From Actinomycetes bacterium (lineage in GTDB: Bacteria; Actinomycetota; Acidimicrobiia; Acidimicrobiales; Palsa-688), in NCBI GenBank assembly GCA_021787035.1, contig JAJYMM010000244.1, positions 1-47,757 of the forward strand: a stretch of DNA of 47,757 nucleotides, given 5' to 3'. Below the pieces are notes generated by a model. The model had not been told where the DNA came from, made no database searches, and saw only the letters and a list, made by a program, of their open reading frames with translations. The position numbers and the translations under genes are program-made. Shown here piece after piece: positions 14,892-23,409 of this stretch; the first letter of the stretch is position 1; the number at the start of each line of letters is the position of its first letter.

Positions 14892-17800
14892 CGGGCTATC
14901 GCCACGAGCGAAGCCCAGATGGCGGGCGGCGCGTGCGGGTGGTCCGCCAGGTATGCCAGTTGGGCTGCCCGCAGGGCCTCTGCGGGCGTGGCAGAGAAGG
15001 CCAGGTTGCGATAAGCCTCGGACAGGATGGCGCCCGCCGCGGGGTCGTCTGTTGCGAACAAGGGCGAGATGAGGCACCTCGTGCCCCGCGTCAGGCACGC
15101 TACGGCTAGGCAGAGCGGAGCGTGCCCGGCGGCCAAGCAGGAGCCCAAGCTGGTGACCGGCGGGAGCCTCAGCTCGAGGAGCGCTTCGGCAGAAAGCGAG
15201 GTGCCGTCGGCTAAATGGAGCGACTGGCGTAGGCCGGAGGAGCTGCCCCCTTGGGCCCCGAACGCGAGCAGGTACGGCCCCTGTCCCCTCGCCAGGAGCT
15301 CGTAAAGCTCTTGTCTTTCGCTCGCCCAGGTAACTGGGCCGTAGGGCGGCTGGAGCGACTTCAGCGCGCCTGCCTCTCGTTCGGTGTCGAGGGTTGGGTC
15401 CAGGTGCGCGAGACCGCCCGTCTGGGCCGGAGGTGCCGCCGGGTCGAGGAGCGTCTCATAGGTCCCGAGCGTCGGCACGACGCGCAGTATGGTACCGGCG
15501 AGCAGCGGAGTGCCCAAGCCCAGGGCGAGTGCCCCGAAGGGTAACGACCAGCAGATCTCGTCTGGCACCACTACCAAGTCGAGGGGTTCCCCCGAGAGCG
15601 CTGCGTCAAGGCAGGCCGCGCGCAGCTCTTCGGGCAAGAGCGCCTTGGCGAGGTCGGACCACGCTTCACGGGCGGGCAACCAGGAGCTGCGGCCCCCGCC
15701 GCGCGCCACGTCTGCCAGGAAACTGGACAAGAACTGGGCGGTGGCGGCTTCTATGCTTACCGTCTCGGCGACCACCTCTCCGCCCGGCTGCGCCCAGACG
15801 ACGTGGCCCTGGTAGCTCCCCTCGCTGGCCGCTAGGTCATAGATGAGGGCGTGCGCTCCATTGCTGGAGAGGGTCGCCCTAATGGAGTCCACGTCCGGGC
15901 GCTCTGGGCAGAAGGCGCGGGCAAACTGAGCTGAGACGACTTCCCCGATGCGTGTGCGGACCTTCGCCAGCTCCTCCCTGATCCCGACGTTACGGCGTGC
16001 CAGGACCTCGGCTGCCGCGGCGCGCTCCCTGGGGGGCGAGGGCTCGGCCGCAAGGTTTGCCTCAAGGCCCATCACCTTTTTCAGGAGCTCGCCGGCCCGG
16101 CTTTCCAGCGCGAGGCCGCCAGCTCTCAGCGTTTGGGCCAAGGAGCCTGAACGCGCCGACTCGGCCAGCTGGAGAGCGATGGCACCAGCCCTCGGCGAGC
16201 CCTGGCGGATCGCCTCTGTCGCGAGTTGGAGGGCAAGGTCGTAGATGTCGTGGATGTCCACGAAGAGCGAACGTCTGGCCCCTTGGTTGCCCAAGGCGCC
16301 GCGCACGGGCTCGAGCGCCCATACGGCCTCTCTGGCATGAGCAAGCGCCTCGGCGAGCTCGCCTTCTTCTCGTAGGACAAGTGCGAGCCGGTACCAGCAT
16401 TGGCTTTCACCCAAGGCGTGGCCACCCTGGCGGTAGAGGTCCAGGGCCGCCCGGTAGTGGGAGAGGGCGGCGCCCGTGTTGCCAGCCTCGCGTTCGAGGT
16501 CGCCGAGGTCATAGGCGGCGTGGGCCTCGCCCAGGCGGTCCCCGGCCTGGCGGTAGAGCTCGCGCGCCGCCTCGCGGTGGGCGCGTGCACCGGCGACGTC
16601 ACCTAGGACATTCTCGAGGTCCCCGACGCTGTGCACTGCCTTCGCCTCGCCCGCGCGGTCGCCAGCCCGGCGGTAGAGGTCTCGCGCCATCTCATAGCGG
16701 GCGCGTGCAGCTAGTGCGTCGCCCGCGACTCGCTCTAGGTCCCCGACGCCGTGAACGGCCTTCGCCTCGCCCATGCGGTCCCCGAGCCGGCGGTAAAGCT
16801 CGATGGCCACCTCGTAGTGGGCGAGGGCGGCTGCTCTCTTGCCGGCTGCGGCCTCTAAGTCGCCTTGGTCATATGCCGCATGGGCTTCGCCCATGCGGTC
16901 CCCGGCCTGGCGGTAGAGCCCTATGGCCGCCTCGTAGTGGGTGCTAGCAAGAGCGGCGTCGCCAAAGAGGCGTTCGAGGTCGCCAAGGCTGTGTGACGCG
17001 TGGGCCTCTCCCATGCGGTCCCCACTTTGGCGGTAAAGCGCCTTGGCCGCCTCGTAGTGGGTGCTAGCAAGAGCGGCGTCGCCAAAGAGGCGTTCGAGGT
17101 CGCCAAGGCTGTGTGACGCGTGGGCCTCTCCCATGCGGTCCCCACTTTGGCGGTAAAGCGCCTTGGCCGCCTCGTAGTGGGTGCGGGCAGCGGGCGCGTT
17201 GCCAGCCCTGTACTCGAGGTCACCGAGGCTGTGCACTGCCTTCGCCTCGCCCATGCGGTCCCCGGCCTGGCGGTAGAGCTCGATGGCCGCCTCGTAGTGG
17301 CTGCTGGCGGCCGTCTCCTTGCCAAAGAGGCGTTCGAGGTCGCCAAGGCTTTGTGCCGCGTGGGCCTCGCCCATGCGGTCCCCGCCTTGGTGGTAGAGGT
17401 CCTTGGCCGAGTCGTAGTGGGCGCGCGCACCGGCCACGTCGCCAAAGAGGCGTTCGAGGTCGCCCAGGCTGTGGAGGGCGTGGGCCTCGCCCATGGCGTC
17501 CCCACCTTTGCGGTAGAGGGCCATCGCGGACTCGTAGCGGGAGCGGGCGGCCGAGCGGTCGCCAAAGAGGCGTTCGAGGTCGCCCAGGCTGTGGAGGGCG
17601 TGGGCCTCGCCCATGGCGTCCCCGCCTCGCCGGTAGAGATCGAGCGCGGGTTCGTAATAGGCACGGGCGGCCGAGCGGTCGCCAAAGAGGCGTTCGAGGT
17701 CGCCCAGGCTGTGGAGGGCGTGGGCCTCGCCCATGGCGTCCCCGCCCTGGCGGTAGAGATCGAGCGCGGACTCATAGTGAGCACGAGCGGCCGAGCGGTC

Positions 17801-18085
17801 TCCAAAGAGGCGTTCGAGGTCTCCGAGCCCCAGCTTGGCATTGGCCCGGTCAATGGCTTTGCGGCCTAGGGCAAAGGCGGCCTGGTAGTGGGCGCGCGCT
17901 TTGGCTGCGTCGCCATGTAGTACCTCATAGCGCCCGAGGTCGAGCAACCGCCGAGCGTGGTCGAGCCGGTCACCCCTTGCCCTCGCTACCTCTAGGGCCT
18001 CTTCGAGATCGTGCTTGTCTTGGTCGTGCTGCATCGCAGGTATAGGCCGGTGGCCGGGGCGGGCACCCTGGCCGTTCGGGGCCAC
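14888..18085 (-). CDS. TPR-repeat protein with C-terminal CHAT (caspase-like) domain, apparently lacking catalytic His
   Basis: 1065 aa read from a GTG at 18085; an ATG at 18031 is an equally possible start. About thirteen 40-residue tetratricopeptide repeats (YRQAGDRMGEAHA.HSLGDLERLFGD pattern) occupy roughly residues 20-560. A linker and CHAT domain run to the end. CHAT proteins are caspase-fold proteases steered by their TPRs, some in antiviral or cell-death systems. Here the Cys of the LSAC-type motif is kept (SLGSCLAAG, Cys983). The position where ACHG or ATHG should supply the His reads AFGAQGG (Gln945), so the protease is predicted inactive or altered. The late-domain motif RGTRCLISPLFATDD is intact. 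There is no gasdermin or other obvious partner next to it. Confidence 0.85.
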   Translation of the reverse strand: MAPNGQGARPGHRPIPAMQHDQDKHDLEEALEVARARGDRLDHARRLLDLGRYEVLHGDAAKARAHYQAAFALGRKAIDRANAKLGLGDLERLFGDRSAARAHYESALDLYRQGGDAMGEAHALHSLGDLERLFGDRSAARAYYEPALDLYRRGGDAMGEAHALHSLGDLERLFGDRSAARSRYESAMALYRKGGDAMGEAHALHSLGDLERLFGDVAGARAHYDSAKDLYHQGGDRMGEAHAAQSLGDLERLFGKETAASSHYEAAIELYRQAGDRMGEAKAVHSLGDLEYRAGNAPAARTHYEAAKALYRQSGDRMGEAHASHSLGDLERLFGDAALASTHYEAAKALYRQSGDRMGEAHASHSLGDLERLFGDAALASTHYEAAIGLYRQAGDRMGEAHAAYDQGDLEAAAGKRAAALAHYEVAIELYRRLGDRMGEAKAVHGVGDLERVAGDALAARARYEMARDLYRRAGDRAGEAKAVHSVGDLENVLGDVAGARAHREAARELYRQAGDRLGEAHAAYDLGDLEREAGNTGAALSHYRAALDLYRQGGHALGESQCWYRLALVLREEGELAEALAHAREAVWALEPVRGALGNQGARRSLFVDIHDIYDLALQLATEAIRQGSPRAGAIALQLAESARSGSLAQTLRAGGLALESRAGELLKKVMGLEANLAAEPSPPRERAAAAEVLARRNVGIREELAKVRTRIGEVVSAQFARAFCPERPDVDSIRATLSSNGAHALIYDLAASEGSYQGHVVWAQPGGEVVAETVSIEAATAQFLSSFLADVARGGGRSSWLPAREAWSDLAKALLPEELRAACLDAALSGEPLDLVVVPDEICWSLPFGALALGLGTPLLAGTILRVVPTLGTYETLLDPAAPPAQTGGLAHLDPTLDTEREAGALKSLQPPYGPVTWASERQELYELLARGQGPYLLAFGAQGGSSSGLRQSLHLADGTSLSAEALLELRLPPVTSLGSCLAAGHAPLCLAVACLTRGTRCLISPLFATDDPAAGAILSEAYRNLAFSATPAEALRAAQLAYLADHPHAPPAIWASLVAIAR
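16924..17163. repeat. 120-bp perfect tandem duplication within the TPR array
   Basis: Bases 16924-17043 repeat without change at 17044-17163, and identity continues about 20 bp into the next unit. The other TPR units of the gene keep the 120-bp period but are diverged, so this pair is the newest duplication. Confidence 0.92.
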
Positions 18086-18309
18086 TAGGTGACGCTATTG
18101 CCTCCTCTCTGGTCCTCCTAGGGCCCTGTTGCCCTTTTTGAGCGGGGCCATGTGACCAGGCGGCCTCCTCGGCCGAAGGTGGGCCGGGCGAACTGCCCGT
18201 ACACCAAGAGAGGTTCCGAGTCCGTGGCCTTTTTTGAACGAGTTCGGTACGCGCGCGACCAGGTGTCCGCGCAGGCGCTCTCATCTCTTCGACCGCTAGA
18301 CTCGCAGCA

Positions 18310-19869
18310 GTGACCAATTCTGCCGCAGATCCAAGCGCCGTGAGCCCAGAAGACCGCACAGATCCCGCTAGCGCGGGTGCCCGCATCGCCAGCTTGTCGA
18401 ACGAAAAATCGACCCCTACGCGCCGTTACTTGTCGAGTGCCGGGCGTCGGACACGGGTTGTGGCCACTATTGGCCCGGCGTCTGATTCTCCGGCGGTGCT
18501 GGCGGCCATGCAGGACGCCGGCATGGACGTGGCACGCCTCCCCCTCGCTCACGGTTCGATCGATGAGGCGGTGGCAAGGCTCCGCCGGGTCCGCGAGGCT
18601 GCGCCCGAGGTGGGCGTGCTGGTCGACCTCCCTGGGCCGAAGATCCGCACGACGGCTTTCCCCGAGGGCGGCGTCAACCTGGTGACGGGCACCGAGGTGG
18701 ACATCTGCCCGCAGGGCCTTGCGCCCCATAGCAGCGAAGAGCGGATCGGTGTGTCGCTGCCCGAATTGGTCGAGTCCCTGCAAGAGGGTGACCGCGTCGC
18801 TCTCGGGGACGGCGGTGTCGCGCTCATGGTCGAAAAGCGCGACGGGTACACGGTGCGCGCACGCGTGCTCGCCGGCGGCAAGGTCCAAGGTCGGCCCGGG
18901 GTTACGGCGCCAGCCACGAGGCTCTCGCTAAAGACGCCAACGCCGGAGGACATCGAACGCCTCGAGGTGCTCCTGGCAGAGGGTATCGAGAGCGTTGCAG
19001 TGTCGTTCGTGCGCACCGCCTCGGACCTCGAGACCGTGAAGTCGTTGGTCGGCAGGGAGGTGCTCGTCTGCGCCAAGATGGAGACCCCTGAGGCAGTCGG
19101 TGAGATGGACGACATCTTGCGCGTCGCTGACACCGTGATGGTCGCCCGAGGCGACCTCGGGGTGCGGGTCCCCTTTGAAGATGTTCCTCACATCCAAAAA
19201 AAGCTCATCCGTTCGTGCATCGCCTGGGGCCGGCCGGTGATCACGGCAACCCAGATGCTCGAGTCCATGGTCAACTCGCCTGTACCGACGAGAGCCGAGG
19301 TAACAGATGTCGCTAACGCGGTGTTCGACGGGACGAGCGCCGTGATGCTTTCGGGAGAGTCGGCCATCGGTGTCGACCCCGTCAATGCCGTCGCGACCAT
19401 GGCCCGCATCGCGAGGCGCGCCGATCTCGACTTCGATAGCCACCAATGGTCCCGCAACCTGCCCATCCAGCATTTCGCGTCCGAGGGCGCTGGCAGCGCC
19501 AGGATCACGGCCGCCATCGGTGCGGCGGCGTGGCGAGCCGCCATCGACGAAAAGGCGGCGGTCGTGATCGCGTGCACAAATAGCGGTGCGACGGCGAGAG
19601 CGATCACCCGGTACCGGCCGCCGTGCCCGATCGTCGCGGCCACGCCCTTCGCCTTCACCGCCCGCCAGCTCACGACGAGTTGGGGCGTCGACACCGTCCT
19701 CGTGCCCGCAGAGGCGAAGAGCACAGACGAGGCGGTTGACAACGGCATAGAAGCTGCTCGTTTGGCCGGCTACGCGAAGCCAGGCGATGTCGCAGTCGTC
19801 CTGGCGGGCTCGCTCCACGACCCCACCTCACCGGTCACGGACACGCTCCGCCTGGTCCGCATCTACTAA
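18310..19869 (+). CDS. pyk: Pyruvate kinase
   Basis: Final step of glycolysis, PEP to pyruvate with ATP formation. The product is 519 aa from a GTG, about 45 residues longer than usual because of a polar Ser/Asp-rich N-terminal extension; a later start cannot be excluded. Motifs: RTRVVATIGPAS, DLPGPKIRT, the catalytic-Lys segment CAKMETPEAVGE, MVARGDLGVRVPFEDVP, ITATQMLESM and DVANAVFDGTSAVMLSGESA. The usual NFSHG near the N-terminus reads PLAHG here. It is divergent from the TPR-CHAT gene across a 224-bp spacer. Confidence 0.95.
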   Translation: MTNSAADPSAVSPEDRTDPASAGARIASLSNEKSTPTRRYLSSAGRRTRVVATIGPASDSPAVLAAMQDAGMDVARLPLAHGSIDEAVARLRRVREAAPEVGVLVDLPGPKIRTTAFPEGGVNLVTGTEVDICPQGLAPHSSEERIGVSLPELVESLQEGDRVALGDGGVALMVEKRDGYTVRARVLAGGKVQGRPGVTAPATRLSLKTPTPEDIERLEVLLAEGIESVAVSFVRTASDLETVKSLVGREVLVCAKMETPEAVGEMDDILRVADTVMVARGDLGVRVPFEDVPHIQKKLIRSCIAWGRPVITATQMLESMVNSPVPTRAEVTDVANAVFDGTSAVMLSGESAIGVDPVNAVATMARIARRADLDFDSHQWSRNLPIQHFASEGAGSARITAAIGAAAWRAAIDEKAAVVIACTNSGATARAITRYRPPCPIVAATPFAFTARQLTTSWGVDTVLVPAEAKSTDEAVDNGIEAARLAGYAKPGDVAVVLAGSLHDPTSPVTDTLRLVRIY

Positions 19870-19912
19870 AGGTCCCCCCGGGCGCGGGGCGTTTGCCCGA
19901 TGGCGTGTGCCG

Positions 19913-20848
19913 CTACCCCGAGGGCAAGTGCTGCACGCGCCAAGGGAAGTTGGCGAGCACTCGGTAGAGGCGGGGGAGGCCGCCGTTGAGCCGTGCTGCG
20001 AGGCCGAGCCACGCCGGCACGACGACGTCCTCTTGTCTTTGCTCGATGGCCCGGACGATGCGGCGGGAGACCTTGGTCACCGGCATCGGGTGCGGCCACG
20101 AGTGCGTATAAGGCGTGTTGCGCCTGCTGAAGAAGGGCGTCGCGACAACTCCCGGGCTCACGAGGGTCACGGTGGCGTGCCGGTGGGTGCGAGCGGTGCC
20201 GCTGGAGCCGATCGCCTTTTTTTTCGTTGCGGTCGGCGCGGCCCCCGTCGACCCGGTGCCTGACGAAGTGGTGCCCATCGGCGCGGTGCCGGCGCCCGGG
20301 AGCGCTTGGGTGGTCTCGCTAAGGCCATCGCTATGGACGTCGTTCCAGTTGCGTGACCACTCCAGACGGAGCCCATCAGCGAGGCCGCGCAGGCCGGCTT
20401 TGGCTGTCCCGTAGGCGACCTCTTCTGGCACCCCTACGAGGCCCGCTATCGAGCCGACGAGCACCAGCTGGCCACCCGAGGCGAGCAGGTGGGGTGCCGC
20501 GGCGTGGGCGAGGTGGAGCGGGGCGCGGAGGTTTATGTCGAGGAGGTTGTCGATCTCGTCCGCGGACATGCTCCAAAAGGGCCCCTGCCAGCCGGCCCCG
20601 GCGCACGACACGACGACGTCTAGGCCGCCCAGGGCCGCGACGGCCTTCCCGACCACCTCAGCTGGGGCGCCGGGCTCTGTGAGGTCGGCCAGCACCGCGG
20701 CTTCGAAGGGGCCGTCGGGGGCAAGCGCGAGGCCCTCGGCGCGCCGGCCTGAGCCGACGACCCGGCAGCCCCGCGAGGACAGGAGTGTACTGACGGCAGC
20801 GCCAATGCCGCTCGAAGCGCCTGTCACGAGGACCCGGGCCTCAGGCAC
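19913..20848 (-). CDS. Short-chain dehydrogenase/reductase with low-complexity insert
   Basis: NAD(P)-dependent SDR, about 311 aa from a GTG at 20848. The nucleotide motif TGASSGIG, the NAG-like VVSCAGAG, Ser in LVGSIAG and the active-site YGTAK are all present. Between the catalytic helix and SPGVVATPFF sits an insert of about 50 residues rich in Gly, Thr, Ser and Ala with a KKK run, placed in the substrate-binding loop region; classical SDRs have no such segment. It is the last gene of the hopanoid operon, starting 19 bp after hpnH. It could modify a hopanoid or lipid intermediate, but this is only suggested by position. Confidence 0.85.
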   Translation of the reverse strand: MPEARVLVTGASSGIGAAVSTLLSSRGCRVVGSGRRAEGLALAPDGPFEAAVLADLTEPGAPAEVVGKAVAALGGLDVVVSCAGAGWQGPFWSMSADEIDNLLDINLRAPLHLAHAAAPHLLASGGQLVLVGSIAGLVGVPEEVAYGTAKAGLRGLADGLRLEWSRNWNDVHSDGLSETTQALPGAGTAPMGTTSSGTGSTGAAPTATKKKAIGSSGTARTHRHATVTLVSPGVVATPFFSRRNTPYTHSWPHPMPVTKVSRRIVRAIEQRQEDVVVPAWLGLAARLNGGLPRLYRVLANFPWRVQHLPSG

Positions 20849-20867
20849 CAGAACTAGCCCTGTCCGG

Positions 20868-21875
20868 TCAGCGAGCGTTGACGAGGGCTCGGAGGGACTC
20901 GCGGACGCTGCCCGTCGTGGCCAGCACCGCGCTCGGCTCGAAGCCACAGTGGGCCATGCAGTTACGGCAACGTGGGTCGCGACCCCTACCGTACTTGGAC
21001 CAGTCCGTGGTCTCTATGAGCTCCTTGTAGGTCTCGGTATAGCCGTCCGCCAGCAGGTAGCACGGCTTCTGCCAGCCGAACACGCTGTAAGAGGGGATGC
21101 CCCAGGGGGTGCACTCGAACTCCACCTTGCCCTCCAAGAAGTCGAGGAAGAGCGGGCTGTGGTTGAGGCGCCACTGCTTGCGCTTGCCCTCGAAGGCTTC
21201 CCGGAACAACTTCCGCGATTGGTCGACCCCGAGGAAGTGGACTTGGTCAGGAGCTTTTTCGTACGCGTACCCGGGAGAGAGCATCATCTTGTCGACCCCG
21301 AGCTCGTCGTTTAGGAAGTCGAGCACCTCGCGCACCTGCTTCGGGGAGTCGGTGTTGAAGAAAGTGGTATTGGTCATGACCCGGAAGCCCCGTTCTTTGG
21401 CCTTTTTTATGGCGGCCACGGCCTTGTCGAAAACGCCTTCGCGCGACACGGACTCGTCGTGGCGCTCGCGGAGGCCATCTAGGTGGACCACCCAGGAAAA
21501 GGCGGGATGCGGTTCGAAGCGGTCGAGCTTGCGCTCTAGCAGGATCGCATTGGTACAGAGGTAGACGAAGCGTTTCCGGTCCAGGAGGGCTTGGCTCATC
21601 TTTTCTATCTGAGGGTGGAGGAGCGGTTCGCCCCCGGCGATCGAGACCATCGGCGCGCCGCATTCCTCGATGGCAGCCACCGCTTGGTCGACCGAGAGCC
21701 TCTTCCTCAAGACGTCGGTCGGGTATTGGATCTTGCCGCACCCGTTGCACTCGAGGTTGCATGCAAAGAGCGGCTCGAGCTCGACTATGAGCGGGAACTT
21801 GTCTCGCTTCGCGAGCTTCTGGCGTGCTATGTAAGTGCCAACTTTTATGCTCTGGCGAAAGTCGATCGTGCCCAT
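20868..21875 (-). CDS. hpnH: Adenosyl-hopene transferase HpnH (radical SAM)
   Basis: Adds the 5'-deoxyadenosyl group of SAM to hopene (diploptene), the first step towards C35 extended hopanoids. The 335-aa protein has the radical SAM cluster CxxxCxxC (Cys39, Cys43, Cys46 in ACNLECNGCGK), followed by SIAGGEPLLHP. The C-terminal Cys group (CRNCMAHCGFEP) is typical of HpnH. The ATG lies one base past the TGA of the HpnG-IspH gene, with GGAGGTG serving it. Its neighbours supply both hopene (cyclase) and HpnG, which removes adenine from the product. Confidence 0.95.
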   Translation of the reverse strand: MGTIDFRQSIKVGTYIARQKLAKRDKFPLIVELEPLFACNLECNGCGKIQYPTDVLRKRLSVDQAVAAIEECGAPMVSIAGGEPLLHPQIEKMSQALLDRKRFVYLCTNAILLERKLDRFEPHPAFSWVVHLDGLRERHDESVSREGVFDKAVAAIKKAKERGFRVMTNTTFFNTDSPKQVREVLDFLNDELGVDKMMLSPGYAYEKAPDQVHFLGVDQSRKLFREAFEGKRKQWRLNHSPLFLDFLEGKVEFECTPWGIPSYSVFGWQKPCYLLADGYTETYKELIETTDWSKYGRGRDPRCRNCMAHCGFEPSAVLATTGSVRESLRALVNAR

Positions 21876-21876
21876 G

Positions 21877-23409
21877 TCATCGCACCTCCGGTGGTAGGGG
21901 GAAATTCACGTGCTCGTTGGCGCCCGCGCGGCTGGTGACCTCCGTAGGTCCGAGCCCGGACAGGCACTCTACGATCTCCGAGACAAGTTTCTCGGGCGCG
22001 CTCGCGCCCGCAGTCAGGCCGACACGCCGCTTGCCGGCGAGCCAGGACAACTGGATCTCGGAGCGGTCCTCGACTAGGTGCGCCTCGGTGCCGCAGCGCC
22101 TGGCAACCTCGGCCAGGCGGTTGGAATTGGACGAATTGGCCGACCCCACTACGAGCACGAGGTCGCAACTCGGGGCGAGAGCGCGCACTGCTTCCTGGCG
22201 GTTTTGGCTCGCGTAACATATATCCGACGCTGATGGCCGGGCGATATCGGAAAAGCTGCTTTCCAGTGCGTCGATGACGCCACGCACTTCGTCGGTGGCG
22301 AGGGTCGTCTGGGTTACAACAGCGGTGGGTGCTGTTCGGTCGAGATCGAGGGTGTGGACATCGGCCGGCGTGCTCACGAGCACGGTCCCAGGGACGGTCC
22401 CGAGGGTGCCCTCGACCTCGTCGTGGCCCTCGTGCCCGACGAGGAGGACCTGGCGTCCTGCGGCAGCAAAGCGGCGTGCCTCGGTGTGGACCTTGCTCAC
22501 GAGGGGGCACGTAGCGTCGATGGCGAACATCCCACGGCGGCCCGCTTCCTCATGCACCGCCGTGCCGACGCCGTGGGCGGAGAAGACGACCCGGGCGCCG
22601 TCGGGCACTTCTTCCAGCTCCTCCACGAAGATCGCGCCGGCGGCTTCGAGATCCGAGACGACGTGGGCATTGTGGACTATCTGGCGCCTGACGTACACGG
22701 GCGCGCCGTAGCGCTCGATCGCCCGCTCGACGGTCACGATTGCCCGCTCCACCCCGGCGCAAAATGAGCGTGGCTCGGCGAGGAAGACCTCTCTCTTTCC
22801 TGCGGCGGCGGCCCAGCGCGCGAGGGCGGGCCGCGATGCGTGCAGCGATCGGAGCGCCTTGCATACTCCGACGAGACCGGCGGGCGAGAAGAGCTCCGCC
22901 TCGGCCGTGTCGGATATGGCCCGCACGACAGCGCAAGCCCGCCCCTCAGGCGCCACGGTCGCCACCGCGACCGTCGATTCCATGTCCACGGCGACGGCCC
23001 CGAGGTCGCCAAGGCGCTTTCGCTCTTGCCCGGTCACGATGTGGTCGCTGCTGGCCACGGTGCCGGTGCGCGCCCGTATGCCGGCCCGGCATAGCTCGGC
23101 GGAGAGCAGCGGTGCCGAAGCCAGGCGGGCCACCTCATTGCCTTCGGAGTCCACCAAACGGTCTGCCACGACGACGTCACCGGGCTCGAGGTCAGGAGCT
23201 ATCCCTCCGCCCAAGCCTGCTATGGCTATAGCGCTTGCGCGCTTCACCTCGGGGGCGAGGCGCTGGGAGGACTGGCGGGCCTTGGCCAAGCCCATCCCGA
23301 GGCGGCGTACGACGGCGCTTACTGCTGGATCGGGGACAGGGGGGAAGAGGGCCATGGCCTCGACCCGCAGTGGGGCGAGCACGAGCAGCCGAGGCCTCGG
23401 CTCAGCCAC
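21877..23409 (-). CDS. hpnG-ispH: Fused HpnG nucleoside phosphorylase - IspH (HMBPP reductase)
   Basis: 510 aa with two enzymes in one chain. Residues about 1-203 are HpnG, a purine-nucleoside-phosphorylase-like hydrolase that takes adenine off adenosylhopane (IAGLGGGIAPDLEPGDVVVAD and the nucleoside-binding VDMES). Residues about 207-510 are IspH, the last enzyme of the MEP pathway, making IPP and DMAPP. Its three [4Fe-4S] ligands are visible: Cys217 (RSFCAGVERAI), Cys301 (DATCPLVSKVH) and Cys398 (SDICYASQNRQ). IVHN, TQTTL and the SANSSNS substrate loop are also present. There is no stop or frameshift between them. The ATG overlaps the cyclase stop by 8 nt. The fusion ties isoprenoid supply to hopanoid side-chain processing. 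Confidence 0.93.
   Translation of the reverse strand: MAEPRPRLLVLAPLRVEAMALFPPVPDPAVSAVVRRLGMGLAKARQSSQRLAPEVKRASAIAIAGLGGGIAPDLEPGDVVVADRLVDSEGNEVARLASAPLLSAELCRAGIRARTGTVASSDHIVTGQERKRLGDLGAVAVDMESTVAVATVAPEGRACAVVRAISDTAEAELFSPAGLVGVCKALRSLHASRPALARWAAAAGKREVFLAEPRSFCAGVERAIVTVERAIERYGAPVYVRRQIVHNAHVVSDLEAAGAIFVEELEEVPDGARVVFSAHGVGTAVHEEAGRRGMFAIDATCPLVSKVHTEARRFAAAGRQVLLVGHEGHDEVEGTLGTVPGTVLVSTPADVHTLDLDRTAPTAVVTQTTLATDEVRGVIDALESSFSDIARPSASDICYASQNRQEAVRALAPSCDLVLVVGSANSSNSNRLAEVARRCGTEAHLVEDRSEIQLSWLAGKRRVGLTAGASAPEKLVSEIVECLSGLGPTEVTSRAGANEHVNFPLPPEVR

Noticed and set aside
16921..18045. Repetitive proteins on other frames of the TPR-CHAT gene
   Set aside because: The periodicity is inherited from the 120-bp TPR units. 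Only the minus-strand frame gives TPR and CHAT motifs.
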